64,000 bases of DNA from Bacillota bacterium (GTDB lineage: Bacteria > Bacillota > TC1): assembly GCA_028683955.1 (NCBI GenBank), contig JAQUGR010000005.1:50871-114870 (forward strand), given 5' to 3'. Numbering within the stretch: position 1 is the first letter of the stretch; the number at the start of each line of letters is the position of its first letter. Under the pieces are notes generated by a model. That model ran no database searches. It was not told the origin of the DNA and worked only from the letters and a program-made list of their open reading frames with translations. Both the position numbers and the translations under genes were made by a program. Positions 8,281 to 17,217 of the stretch are shown here, in pieces.

Positions 8281-8310
8281 AAAGGCTAAAGGTTTTCACC
8301 TTTAGCCTTT
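8281..8310. terminator. Bidirectional terminator between convergent genes
   Basis: AAAGGCTAAAGGT (8281-8293) pairs perfectly with ACCTTTAGCCTTT (8298-8310). T-rich sequence follows in both directions. It separates the plus-strand XRE repressor from the minus-strand SPFH gene. Confidence 0.85.
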
Positions 8311-8324
8311 ATTTTCACCTCATC

Positions 8325-8360
8325 TAATTCATTAATATCATTTAATTCATTAATATCATT
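8325..8360. repeat. Two tandem copies of an 18-bp unit
   Basis: The unit TAATTCATTAATATCATT occurs at 8325-8342 and again at 8343-8360, immediately downstream of the truncated SPFH gene's stop codon. It is probably slippage-derived. Confidence 0.85.
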
Positions 8361-8368
8361 TAAACTTT

Positions 8369-8977
8369 TTACGGCGCCTCTGTTTTTTGTGCTAATGCTG
8401 CTTTATAATCTGCAGGTAATTCTACATTTACAATTTCTATAGATATAATCTTAATACCATAACCATCTAATCTTGCTCTGGCATTATCTGTAATTGCTTG
8501 ACCAAGTTCTGCACGCTTTGTTATCAAATCTTCTATCGTATACTTAGAAGTTACCTCCTTAATACTCTGACTCAAGATTGGCTTAATAATAGAATCAACA
8601 TGAGTATTTAAAAACTTCAAATATAAACTCTCTGCCATTTTGCTATCAACAGTAAATTGAGTTTGAACAATCTGCTTTACTGCATAAATATCACTAGTAG
8701 CTGTAGTGTATAAAGCTCTAATATTTTGTTGGTTGATTTGTATTTTATTATAGAAATCAATACCTCTTAATCCATAATGGACTCCAGCTGGTTGAACAGC
8801 CACGATTTTCCCAAATCTTTCAACCACAGCTACTTCTGTTGCACTTACTAATCTAAACCCTGAAATCAAATAAACAGCCAAAGCTATCAGAATACCTAAT
8901 ATAATAACAAACTTTTTATTTTTACTCTTTTTCCCATTTAAGTCCAACTTATTAACAGCTTCATTATTGTTTTCCAT
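8369..8977 (-). CDS. SPFH/band-7 membrane protein, C-terminally truncated paralogue
   Basis: A 202-residue protein with a cytoplasmic N-terminus, one membrane helix (FVIILGILIALAVYLISGF) and an SPFH/prohibitin domain. It begins SATEVAVVERFGKIVAVQPAGVHYGLR and ends ELPADYKAALAQKTEAP. It is closely similar along its whole length to the gene just upstream (9126-9920) but stops where the coiled-coil tail (..EQKKVAEQRVQKATAELAEAK) should begin. SPFH proteins oligomerise into rings or microdomains, and HflK/HflC work as pairs, so a short/long pair is possible. Equally it may be a decayed duplicate. A good GGAGG site supports translation. Confidence 0.85.
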   Translation of the reverse strand: MENNNEAVNKLDLNGKKSKNKKFVIILGILIALAVYLISGFRLVSATEVAVVERFGKIVAVQPAGVHYGLRGIDFYNKIQINQQNIRALYTTATSDIYAVKQIVQTQFTVDSKMAESLYLKFLNTHVDSIIKPILSQSIKEVTSKYTIEDLITKRAELGQAITDNARARLDGYGIKIISIEIVNVELPADYKAALAQKTEAP

Positions 8978-9062
8978 ATTAATTCCTCCAAAAATTCTTT
9001 GTAATTAATATACTATAAGAACCATTAAATTGCAAACCTACAAGTCCTGTTCTTAATACAAC

Positions 9063-9097
9063 AAAAGAGACTAAAGGAAAATCCTTCAGTCTCTTTT
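9063..9097. terminator. Terminator between the two SPFH genes
   Basis: AAAAGAGACTAAAGGA pairs with TCCTTCAGTCTCTTTT with one mismatch. It follows the full-length SPFH gene, so each paralogue may be transcribed separately. Confidence 0.75.
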
Positions 9098-9125
9098 TTC
9101 ATTCATAAATTTCTTTAATATCTAA

Positions 9126-9920
9126 TTATTGAACACTAGGTAATAACATATTCAAGCCACCATCTCCACCTTGGTATAAAGGCAACTTGCCATCCCACTT
9201 ATCTAGAAACTCCTTGTATTTAATATTCTCATCATAACTTGCAGAAGTAACCTTGTTTGCCTCAGCCTTAATTTTAGCTTCAGCCAATTCAGCAGTTGCC
9301 TTTTGTACCCTTTGCTCTGCAACTTTCTTTTGTTCTACTGCATTTCTATATTCTTCCGGCAATTCCAAATTCACAATCTGAATAGAAATTATCTTTATCC
9401 CATAACTTTCTAGTCTCTCCTTGGCTGTATCAGTCATATTTTGACCAAGTTCAGCACGTCTTGAGATCAATTCCTCAATTGTAAACTTAGAAGCAGTCTC
9501 CTTGATACTTTGACTCAATATAGGCTTGATAATAGAATCTGCATGATTATTCAAAAACTTCAAGTATAAACTCTCAGCCTTAGAGCTATCAATAGTATAC
9601 TGAGTCTGCACTATCTGATTAACAGATTGCATATCTCTAGTAGCCGTATTATATTCATCCTGGACGTTTTGTTGATTTATTTGTATCCTGTTATATACAT
9701 CAATCCCCCTAAGACCATAATGGATTCCAGATGACTTAACAGCCACAATCTTACCAAATCTTTCCACCACAGCAACCTCTGTAGGACTTACTTGCCTAAA
9801 GCCAGAAATAAGCCAAATACTCAAGGCTATCAAAACTACAAATAAAGGGAACAATTTAGAATATTTTCCATTGCTCCCTTTAAAATTATACACATTCATA
9901 GGTTCATTACTATTTTCCAT
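9126..9920 (-). CDS. SPFH/band-7 (prohibitin/HflC-like) membrane protein
   Basis: A 264-residue protein. It has one membrane helix (LFPLFVVLIALSIWLISGF), an SPFH domain (about residues 45-200; PTEVAVVERFGKIVAVKSSG) and a coiled-coil tail with the flotillin/prohibitin-like heptads VEQKKVAEQRVQKATAEL and AEAKIKAEANKVTSASYDEN. It ends in a Gly-rich tail. Such proteins scaffold membrane microdomains or regulate membrane proteases such as FtsH. The start has GGAGGATATAAA upstream. It lies between a DUF4405 membrane protein and its truncated paralogue. Confidence 0.9.
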   Translation of the reverse strand: MENSNEPMNVYNFKGSNGKYSKLFPLFVVLIALSIWLISGFRQVSPTEVAVVERFGKIVAVKSSGIHYGLRGIDVYNRIQINQQNVQDEYNTATRDMQSVNQIVQTQYTIDSSKAESLYLKFLNNHADSIIKPILSQSIKETASKFTIEELISRRAELGQNMTDTAKERLESYGIKIISIQIVNLELPEEYRNAVEQKKVAEQRVQKATAELAEAKIKAEANKVTSASYDENIKYKEFLDKWDGKLPLYQGGDGGLNMLLPSVQ

Positions 9921-9981
9921 TTTATATCCTCCAAAAAATTCATTGTACTAAATATACAACATTAGAGGACATATTGCAACC

Positions 9982-11205
9982 TTACAAGTCCCTTTCTTTA
10001 AGGTATTTAGGTATCATTACCAAATAATGAGTACCAGCAATAAACATACCCATAATAGGCAAATAATCAGTCAAAACCTCTCCAAGAGTAAAGGAACTCA
10101 CAATCTCCCCACTACTTCCAATATCAATATAGTATTGTGATGTAGCCTCTACTGCCTGTTGCTCTCCTACCCCACATTGTGGAGCGCTAAGAGGACAATG
10201 CCTGCTACAACCATTACAAACAAGCTTACTTAAATACTCCTCAAGAGTAGCAGGTGCAGTAGTTGTTGTTGTATCAGCCAGATCACTGGTTTTTGCTGGA
10301 TTTTCTGATGGAGCATCTGGTGTAGTCTTTGTAGTTTCTGTAGTGATATATGTTGTTGTCTGTGTAGCCTTGTATTCATCAGCTGCCTGGATTGCCTGCT
10401 GTTCTCCAATACCACACTGTGGTGCAGTAAGTGGACAATGTTTATTACAACCAGTACAGTGTAGTTTACTTAAATACTCCTCAAGACTAACTGGTGCAGT
10501 AGTTGTTGTATCACTACTTACAGTAATTTTTTCTTCATCATCACTTCTATTTTCATGATTATCAGTCTCTTCCTCATCATGTTCATCATAATCATCACTT
10601 GTTTCCTCTTTACTAAAACCAACTGGTTGAATGTCGCTATCTGTTTTATCATCAACCCCATTAACAACCTCAAGTAAATTACCACTAAGATCCTGACTAA
10701 AAGAACCCTTAATTCCAAAGATAACAATAAATATTGTAACCACCCTTAAAAAATATGTTCTCCCCTTATTTAGTGTTTCGAGTCTAAATAGTTTTCTTAA
10801 TCCTCCCATAATTTCCAACCAATGTAGACCTATATGGACTGATATTAAAATTAAGGCCAAATAGCTTAAACTATGATGCAGACTTGATACAAAACCAGTC
10901 ATAGCAAAGGGGAACAATTCCTTGGAAATTAATATTCCAGTAAATATAATTCCAACCACAACCAAGGTTAGTAGAATATCAAGAACAATCCCTACTTTTG
11001 TTTTAGTTTTAATACTTTTTGAGTTGAATTTTAATAATACTGTTTTAAAACATTTAAAGTTCAATATGTTGTGAACAATAAAAAGAAACAGTATTCCAAG
11101 ACCTAGTATCTCATGCCAAAGTATTCCTACAAATATTATCTTCATTAATAGAACCATAATAATAGTCATAATCAGGTCTAATATATATTTATGGTGTTTT
11201 TTCAT
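9982..11205 (-). CDS. DUF4405 cytochrome-b-like membrane protein with two Cys-rich modules
   Basis: A 407-residue protein. Residues 1-170 hold five or so membrane helices with His residues arranged as in DUF4405 b-type haem proteins (HEILGLG, IVHN, SLHHSLSYL, SVHIGLHWLEIMGG). An acidic linker (about 195-235; SDDYDEHDEEETDNHENRSD) follows. Two copies of a 35-residue module are then separated by a Thr/Pro-rich spacer: LEEYLSKLHCTGCNKHCPL.. and LEEYLSKLVCNGCSRHCPL.., each completed by APQCGxGEQQA, giving C-x2-C-x3-C-x6-C. A final hydrophobic segment follows (DYLPIMGMFIAGTHYLVMI). The topology suggests membrane electron transfer with Fe-S or metal centres on the Cys modules; that is inference. 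The ATG at 11205 follows TAGGAGTG. Confidence 0.75.
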   Translation of the reverse strand: MKKHHKYILDLIMTIIMVLLMKIIFVGILWHEILGLGILFLFIVHNILNFKCFKTVLLKFNSKSIKTKTKVGIVLDILLTLVVVGIIFTGILISKELFPFAMTGFVSSLHHSLSYLALILISVHIGLHWLEIMGGLRKLFRLETLNKGRTYFLRVVTIFIVIFGIKGSFSQDLSGNLLEVVNGVDDKTDSDIQPVGFSKEETSDDYDEHDEEETDNHENRSDDEEKITVSSDTTTTAPVSLEEYLSKLHCTGCNKHCPLTAPQCGIGEQQAIQAADEYKATQTTTYITTETTKTTPDAPSENPAKTSDLADTTTTTAPATLEEYLSKLVCNGCSRHCPLSAPQCGVGEQQAVEATSQYYIDIGSSGEIVSSFTLGEVLTDYLPIMGMFIAGTHYLVMIPKYLKERDL

Positions 11206-11335
11206 CTTATACACTCCTAGATTTAATTTATCTTTAATATAATTCTACTAATGTACTGTGTAATATACTTGGACTCAAACTGAATATCTCTTGACAACTA
11301 TGTGTTAATAGACTGAACCTTACATAAGAACAAAA

Positions 11336-11360
11336 GAAAAGAGGCTATTAGCCTCTTTTC
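11336..11360 (-). terminator. Terminator after the EF-G paralogue
   Basis: GAAAAGAGGC (11336-11345) pairs with GCCTCTTTTC (11351-11360), immediately after the stop codon; the minus-strand continuation is T-rich. Confidence 0.8.
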
Positions 11361-11362
11361 CT

Positions 11363-13423
11363 CTATTTCTCTATTTTTGCTTCACTAATAATCTTGTCTG
11401 CTATATGTACTGGTACTTCATCATATCTGACAAACTCAATATCAAAGCCACCTCTAGCATGAGTCATGGATCGAAGATCTATGGCATATTCAAATAGTTC
11501 ACTATGTGGTGCTTCAGCTATTACAAGCTCGAAGCCATCTTCTAGTTGTTCCATTTTTAGAATCTTGCCTCTTTTTTTATTAATATCTCCCATAACATCA
11601 CCCATATAGACTTCTGGCACTTTGACTTCTATCTTCATTATAGGCTCTAGCAGAATTGGACTTGCTACCTCCATACCTTTTCTAAAAGCTAAGGCTGCCG
11701 CTAGTCTAAAGGCCATTTCATTAGAATCTACCGGGTGATATGAACCATCATGTAGAGTTGCTCTAATATTAACAACAGGATATCCTGCCAGTACTCCTTT
11801 TTCTAGAGAGTCTCTTAGACCTTTTTCTACAGCAGGGAAGAAGTTTTTAGGAACTGCTCCACCAAATACTTCTTCTTTAAATTCAAACATCTCATCGCAG
11901 TGTTCGAATTTTATATGAACATCACCGTATTGTCCTGCTCCACCTGATTGTTTTTTATGTTTTCCTTGAACATCTGCTGTGCCTTTGATTGTTTCTCTAT
12001 AGGCTATTCTAAATGGTATTATCTTAGCTTCTAGCCCAAAGGTATTTTTTAATCTATCCAGGATTATTTGTAGTTGAACGTCTCCTTGTCCTCCTATTGT
12101 TAGTTGTTTAGTTTCGCTGTTTCTAACAACAACAAAGCTTGGGTCTTCTTCGTGTAGTTTATGTAACGCCGCCCCTATTTTTTCATCATCACCTTTATTC
12201 TTTGGTTCTATAGCAATGTAGAGGTTAGGTTGTGGGTATTTAATTGGTTTAAAGACCATAGGGTGTGCTTTGTCTGAGAGAGTATCTCCTGTCTGGGTTA
12301 TGGTTAGCTTGGAGAAGGCTCCTATGTCTCCGGCTACTACTTCGTTAGTCTCCAGCTGAGTCTTGCCTCGTAAATAAAATAACCCGCCGACCTTATCCAT
12401 TTTTTCTTTTGTGCTGTTGTATATTTCGTTTTCTTTTTTTATTTTTCCTGATATTACCTTAAAGATTGATATTTTACCAACGAAGGAATCGACTATGGTT
12501 TTAAATACTACTGCACAGTATGGTTGGTTTACATCTACTGGTCTGTCTTCTTCCATATCATGTCTAAAGCCGTATTTTGCTCCTTCGTAGTTTGGTGCTG
12601 GCATGTATTCTAGGATTAGATCTAATAGTAGGTCTATGCCTATGCCTTTTGTGGTACTTCCTACTAATAGGGGTACTACTGTTCCGTTTAATAGTGCTGT
12701 ATTTACTCCTTTTAAGAACTCATCGTGGTTAAATACTTCTCCTGAGAAGAATTTTTCCATTAGTCCATCGTCTGTGTCTGCTACTATTTCGGTTATTTCT
12801 CCAAATAGTTCTTCTACTTCTGCTACCATATTTTCTGGTATTGGTATTTGTTTTCTTTCGCCACTTGAGTTGTCGTAGGCTACTTTGTTTATTATGTCTA
12901 CTATTCCGTTAAAGTTTTCTCCTTCTCCTATTGGTAGGGTAAAGGGTACTATGATTTTTCCGTATTTATTTCTTAATTCTCCAACAAGCTTATGTAAATT
13001 AACATTCTCCTTGTCCATTTTGTTGGCGAAGATTATTCTTGGTAGTTCTATGTCGTGTGTATAGCTTAATACTTTCTCTGTTCCTACTTCTATTCCTGAT
13101 GAGGCGTCTACTACTACTAGGGCTGCTTCAGCAGCTCTCATTGCTGCGTATACCTCTCCACTGAAGTCGAAGTATCCTGGTGTGTCTATCAAATTTATTT
13201 TGATGTCTTTCCATTCGATTGGTACTATGGATAGTCTGATGGATACTTTTCTGTTAATTTCTTCTTTGTCAAAGTCTGATACTGTATTTCCGTCTTCTAC
13301 TTTTCCTAACCTATTTGTAACGCCTGTTCTAAATAGTAGGTTTTCAATGAGTGTTGTTTTGCCACATCCACTGTGGCCTACTAGAGCTAAGTTTCTGATT
13401 TTGTCAGTTGAGTATGTTTTCAT
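11363..13423 (-). CDS. Elongation factor G paralogue (EF-G-like GTPase)
   Basis: A 686-residue translational GTPase with G1 GHSGCGKTT (residues about 16-24), G3 DTPGYFDF, G4 NKMD and EF-G domains II-V, including the C-terminal GQYGDVHIKFEH and GFDIEF segments. The divergent G1 and the N-terminal wording (IRNLALVGHSGCGKTTLIEN) place it with the second, EF-G-like family (FusA2 type) found beside canonical EF-G in many Clostridia and Actinobacteria. That family's role is unclear, perhaps ribosome recycling or tetracycline/stress-related. No ribosomal operon surrounds it, as expected for a paralogue. The ATG is preceded by AAGGAGG. Confidence 0.9.
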   Translation of the reverse strand: MKTYSTDKIRNLALVGHSGCGKTTLIENLLFRTGVTNRLGKVEDGNTVSDFDKEEINRKVSIRLSIVPIEWKDIKINLIDTPGYFDFSGEVYAAMRAAEAALVVVDASSGIEVGTEKVLSYTHDIELPRIIFANKMDKENVNLHKLVGELRNKYGKIIVPFTLPIGEGENFNGIVDIINKVAYDNSSGERKQIPIPENMVAEVEELFGEITEIVADTDDGLMEKFFSGEVFNHDEFLKGVNTALLNGTVVPLLVGSTTKGIGIDLLLDLILEYMPAPNYEGAKYGFRHDMEEDRPVDVNQPYCAVVFKTIVDSFVGKISIFKVISGKIKKENEIYNSTKEKMDKVGGLFYLRGKTQLETNEVVAGDIGAFSKLTITQTGDTLSDKAHPMVFKPIKYPQPNLYIAIEPKNKGDDEKIGAALHKLHEEDPSFVVVRNSETKQLTIGGQGDVQLQIILDRLKNTFGLEAKIIPFRIAYRETIKGTADVQGKHKKQSGGAGQYGDVHIKFEHCDEMFEFKEEVFGGAVPKNFFPAVEKGLRDSLEKGVLAGYPVVNIRATLHDGSYHPVDSNEMAFRLAAALAFRKGMEVASPILLEPIMKIEVKVPEVYMGDVMGDINKKRGKILKMEQLEDGFELVIAEAPHSELFEYAIDLRSMTHARGGFDIEFVRYDEVPVHIADKIISEAKIEK

Positions 13424-13743
13424 CTGTCATCCTCCTTGTTTCTGAGCTTTCGTTCTCTCGTACTTTTTATGTAATTAATTTCTTATTGATCCCAATTAAA
13501 TACCAATATATCACCAAAACATCAATTACATTGTTCCTTTTGCCAAATAATCCATCTTATTATTCCGCAGTATTAAAACTATTATATCATTATTTTTTAA
13601 TATGGGTAGTATAAAGTATGGTTTTTATAAAGAAAGTTTAAACTAACTATGTAAAATTAAAGATATTTAATATTTATTTATATTTGATTGATCGAAAACA
13701 CTTAATATGATATAATTTTAATAATGTGATAAGGAGAATTATG
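13424..13743. other. Intergenic region between divergent EF-G-like and methyltransferase genes
   Basis: 320 bp with no convincing gene. It holds the AAGGAGG site of the EF-G-like gene at its left end and the promoter and ribosome binding site of the methyltransferase at its right end. The middle is AT-rich with no strong repeat. Confidence 0.6.
13688..13716 (+). promoter_or_regulatory. Promoter of the C5-methyltransferase gene
   Basis: TTGATC (13688-13693) and TATAAT (13711-13716) are 17 bp apart. The start would be near 13723, followed by AAGGAG at 13731-13736. No candidate C-protein box was recognised. Confidence 0.65.
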
Positions 13744-14946
13744 ATGGAAAAAACTGTATGCGAACTATTTGCTGGTGTTGGAGGATTTAGATTAGGTCTA
13801 GAAAAATCTTCACATGAATGGAATACTGTTTGGGCTAACCAATGGGAGCCTGGTAAAAGATCTCAGCATGCATTTGATTGCTACTGTAAACAATTTGGGC
13901 ATTCCGAAAATCATGTTAATTATGACATTAGTCAAATTGATAAAAGTATAATTCCTAATCATAATTTATTAGTTGGTGGATTCCCTTGCCAAGATTATTC
14001 AGTTGCTAGATCTTTGTCTGGCAGCCATGGAATAGATGGTAAAAAAGGTGTATTATGGTGGCAAATAAGAGATATAATTGAAACTAAAAGACCGCCTTTT
14101 GTATTATTAGAAAATGTAGATAGATTATTAAAATCTCCAGCATCTCAAAGAGGAAGAGATTTTGGAATTATGTTGAAATGCCTATCTGACCTAGGTTATG
14201 ATGCAGAATGGAGAGTCATTAATGCAGCTGACTATGGATGTGCTCAAAAACGCAGAAGGGTTTTTATATTCGCATATAATAATACATCTAAATATTTTAA
14301 AAAAACAAACGATACTAATGAAAATGATATTATTAATTCAGATGGTTTTTTTGCTAAAACTTTTCCAATAAATCAAATATTTAACACAAAACAAGTATCG
14401 TTGGAAAATCAAACTATATTTGATATTTCAGAAAACTTCAAATATGATTTTCTTAATTCCGGATATCTTAAAGGCAAACAAATAATTACTGCACGGATAG
14501 AACCAATATTTGAAGATTCCATCCCACTAAAATATTTATTGGAAAAGGATGTTGATAGTAAATATTATCTAAATAGTAATGTAGAAAAATGGGAATATTT
14601 AAAAGGTTCCAAAAAAATAAATAGAACTAGTAAATCAGGTCATGAATATGTTTTTAGTGAAGGACCAGTTGCATTCCCTGATGATATTAATAAACCAGCA
14701 AGAACTATGTTAACTAGTGAGTCTAGCTTGAATAGGAGTACTCATGTAATCGAGGATCCTCAAACTGGCAAATTAAGGTTAATCACACCTCTTGAAGCTG
14801 AAAGAATAAATGGTTTTAATGATAACTGGACAAAAACTGAAACCATGCCAGAAAAATTTAGATATTTTTGTATGGGTAATGCATTAGTTGTTCCGCTAAT
14901 AACTAGAATGGGACAAACACTAAATAAAATATTTGAAGCAGAGTAA
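13744..14946 (+). CDS. DNA (cytosine-5)-methyltransferase of a Sau3AI-like restriction-modification system
   Basis: About 400 residues with the ordered C5-MTase motifs. Motif I is CELFAGVGGFRLGLE (AdoMet site, residues 6-20), motif IV is GGFPCQDYSVA with the catalytic Cys82, motif VI is ENV at 123-125, and motif VIII is QKRRRVFI. Motif X (YFCMGNALVVPLI) is near the C-terminus. It transfers a methyl group to C5 of cytosine within its recognition site. Because the facing operon encodes a Sau3AI-like enzyme, GATC with 5-methylcytosine is the expected target (inference). The second ATG (13744) is better spaced from AAGGAG than the first (13741). A terminator overlaps the stop codon. Confidence 0.92.
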   Translation: MEKTVCELFAGVGGFRLGLEKSSHEWNTVWANQWEPGKRSQHAFDCYCKQFGHSENHVNYDISQIDKSIIPNHNLLVGGFPCQDYSVARSLSGSHGIDGKKGVLWWQIRDIIETKRPPFVLLENVDRLLKSPASQRGRDFGIMLKCLSDLGYDAEWRVINAADYGCAQKRRRVFIFAYNNTSKYFKKTNDTNENDIINSDGFFAKTFPINQIFNTKQVSLENQTIFDISENFKYDFLNSGYLKGKQIITARIEPIFEDSIPLKYLLEKDVDSKYYLNSNVEKWEYLKGSKKINRTSKSGHEYVFSEGPVAFPDDINKPARTMLTSESSLNRSTHVIEDPQTGKLRLITPLEAERINGFNDNWTKTETMPEKFRYFCMGNALVVPLITRMGQTLNKIFEAE

Positions 14947-14958
14947 AAACTCTGCTTC
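14935..14958 (+). terminator. Intrinsic terminator of the methyltransferase gene
   Basis: GAAGCAGAGT (14935-14944) pairs with ACTCTGCTTC (14949-14958), followed by TTTTTTATTTTTTT. The stem includes the stop codon. Confidence 0.9.
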
Positions 14959-15019
14959 TTTTTTATTTTTTTAGTTAACAAAATAAATAATCCTAATTTA
15001 AATATATAATATTTTTAAT

Positions 15020-17206
15020 TTAAAGGACATCCCTATTTTTCAAAATTAATTCAATGGTTGATTTGTTTGCCCAAAATGTTCTTTTTGTAATCTCTTTTCC
15101 ATTCGTAAATTCAAATGTATCATCACCATTTATAGCTTTTGTTCTGATATGAAAAAACTCTAAATCTTCACTTTTAGGAAATGAATTTTCGTTACCTTCT
15201 AGAAATGCTTTTTCAGTTAAATCAAATACCTTTTTAGCATAATCTGAATAATCTTTAAATGAAAATTTCTCAACAATTTCAATTTTTTCAATTTTCTCAA
15301 TATCATTCCAGAAAATGATAAACACAAAGAAATCCCTATAAATTTCATTTTTAAAATCTGAATTTTCATACCCAATTTTTTTATAACCAGTCTTTTCATT
15401 GTTACTTTGAATTAATTGATTAAAAGTTCGTCTTGGAAATGGATAAGCCTCATTCACTTTCTTGTTTGTAACTGCTATTACTCTAAAGTAGTCTAAACTA
15501 ATTTCCTTTGATTGCAAAAATGCTGATATCAATTTTGCTATAGTATATCTTGATTTGAAATTCTTATTTATATAGTTACAAAGCTCTATTTTATCTATTT
15601 TTTTAATCCAATTATTATCTTTCAAATCTTTACCATCAGTTTTTTTAAATTTCATATACTTATTAAATAACTCATCTTTTTTAAACTCATCAAGCGTAAT
15701 ATCAGTCATCAAACCTGAAAAATCACTAACAAATTGGTTATATAAATTATATAGATTTTCTTCATCAAATATTACATTTTCATGCATAAGGAAGTAACTG
15801 CCAAAATAATATTTACCATATTTATATAAATTATAATTATAATTTTTTGTGTCTAAAATTTCACTTTTACCAAGTTCTTTCCACCAACTATCTAAATCGA
15901 TAAGTTTACTTAATTTATTTGAAAAATTTTCTTTTTTTAAATCACCTAAAGATTCTTTTATTAGTTTATCAATTTCAGTTTTACTTAGATTCTTACTCTT
16001 ACCTGGTCGATTTTTAATTATTAAGTACTTTTTGGCATATTCTATAACATTTAAATTATTATCTGATGTAACTTCTCCAACCCTAGTTATTGATATATTA
16101 TTTGTTTTTAAAAATTTATTTATTTCGAATACTTCATTAGAAATTGCCAATATATCTCTTTCCTCAATAGGTATCTGTGTATTTAGACCTTCTGATATTT
16201 TTTTAATATAATCTCGAGTCCCATCTATTATAATCGTCTTTATTTTTATATTTTTAAATATTTCAATTAATGATTCTGCCAACCACTCTTGAGCTTTATT
16301 TGAATCTTTATCAATTACTTCAAGATATTTATTAAACTCATCTGATATTTCATTAACAGCATTATGAAAATTTGTCAAAGTCTGTGCACCATTAATCACA
16401 CTTATTTTATTAGGATTTAATTCAATTTTATTTATAAATTTGGAGATTTTTTTACTGTCATATGAAAAAATGGTAACTCCGTTGTGGTAAAACCAAAATT
16501 TTTCCGGTGAAGTAATTTCAATTATTTCATCGTCTAATTCTAAATCCTCCTTAAATTCACTAAGCATGTTACTATCACCAATTTTTACTTTAGACAAATT
16601 AAACAGCCCTACCTTGATATAGTCTTTGAATAATCCTTTTAATTTTTTACCAGTCTTATTATTCTTAATTCCAATTCTTACATTTTCGCTAAACAATTTA
16701 TCTCCAGTTATATTTAGAATTTTTTTTAACTCATAATAAGAAACATTGTATATATATCCTTTGAATTTTTCATTCAATATATACTCCAAGTAATTAATAC
16801 CTTCTTCATCAACTTCAATTGTAACTGTACTTTTACAATCCTTATAAACAGCGATTTTTTCGTTAAACCATTTATCTAATTCTTTTTTATCTCTTGCCAA
16901 TCTTAATTTTTTGTATTGTTCAATTCTAATATTTGATTCTTGATCAAGATTATCAAATATCATAACTGGTATAAAAATACTTTTTTTCTCTTCATCCTTT
17001 AATATACTTTCATATAACTTAAAATCAAATATATTTTTTCCACTACAATCATATATTAAAAATCTAACCTCTGTTTGACTATTTCTATACTCACCCTCTA
17101 AAAAAATTATATTTTCATTCTTTTCGCATTTTAAAAATATTGCTGTATTTTCTAAAATTCCAAAATTTTCTACTATCTTTTTACGTAAAGTTAAAGATAC
17201 ACTCAT
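15020..17206 (-). CDS. AIPR-family phage-resistance protein with a Sau3AI/MutH-like C-terminal domain
   Basis: About 728 residues. The central part carries the AIPR (abortive infection phage resistance) signature: FWFYHNGVTIFSYDSKK, then KISVINGAQTLTNFHNAV (about residues 240-290), and later TQIPIEERDILAISNEV. The last ~140 residues can be aligned by eye with the C-terminal half of the neighbouring Sau3AI-like endonuclease, ending FHIRTKAINGDDTFEFTNG.. and TKRTFWANKSTIELIL. The gene is last in an operon (endonuclease, FRG protein, AIPR) with an 11-bp gap to the FRG gene. AIPR proteins are linked to abortive infection; the mechanism is unknown. ATG codons at 17209 and 17206 both follow AAGGAG; the second has better spacing. 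Confidence 0.82.
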   Translation of the reverse strand: MSVSLTLRKKIVENFGILENTAIFLKCEKNENIIFLEGEYRNSQTEVRFLIYDCSGKNIFDFKLYESILKDEEKKSIFIPVMIFDNLDQESNIRIEQYKKLRLARDKKELDKWFNEKIAVYKDCKSTVTIEVDEEGINYLEYILNEKFKGYIYNVSYYELKKILNITGDKLFSENVRIGIKNNKTGKKLKGLFKDYIKVGLFNLSKVKIGDSNMLSEFKEDLELDDEIIEITSPEKFWFYHNGVTIFSYDSKKISKFINKIELNPNKISVINGAQTLTNFHNAVNEISDEFNKYLEVIDKDSNKAQEWLAESLIEIFKNIKIKTIIIDGTRDYIKKISEGLNTQIPIEERDILAISNEVFEINKFLKTNNISITRVGEVTSDNNLNVIEYAKKYLIIKNRPGKSKNLSKTEIDKLIKESLGDLKKENFSNKLSKLIDLDSWWKELGKSEILDTKNYNYNLYKYGKYYFGSYFLMHENVIFDEENLYNLYNQFVSDFSGLMTDITLDEFKKDELFNKYMKFKKTDGKDLKDNNWIKKIDKIELCNYINKNFKSRYTIAKLISAFLQSKEISLDYFRVIAVTNKKVNEAYPFPRRTFNQLIQSNNEKTGYKKIGYENSDFKNEIYRDFFVFIIFWNDIEKIEKIEIVEKFSFKDYSDYAKKVFDLTEKAFLEGNENSFPKSEDLEFFHIRTKAINGDDTFEFTNGKEITKRTFWANKSTIELILKNRDVL

Positions 17207-17217
17207 CATTTATCTCC

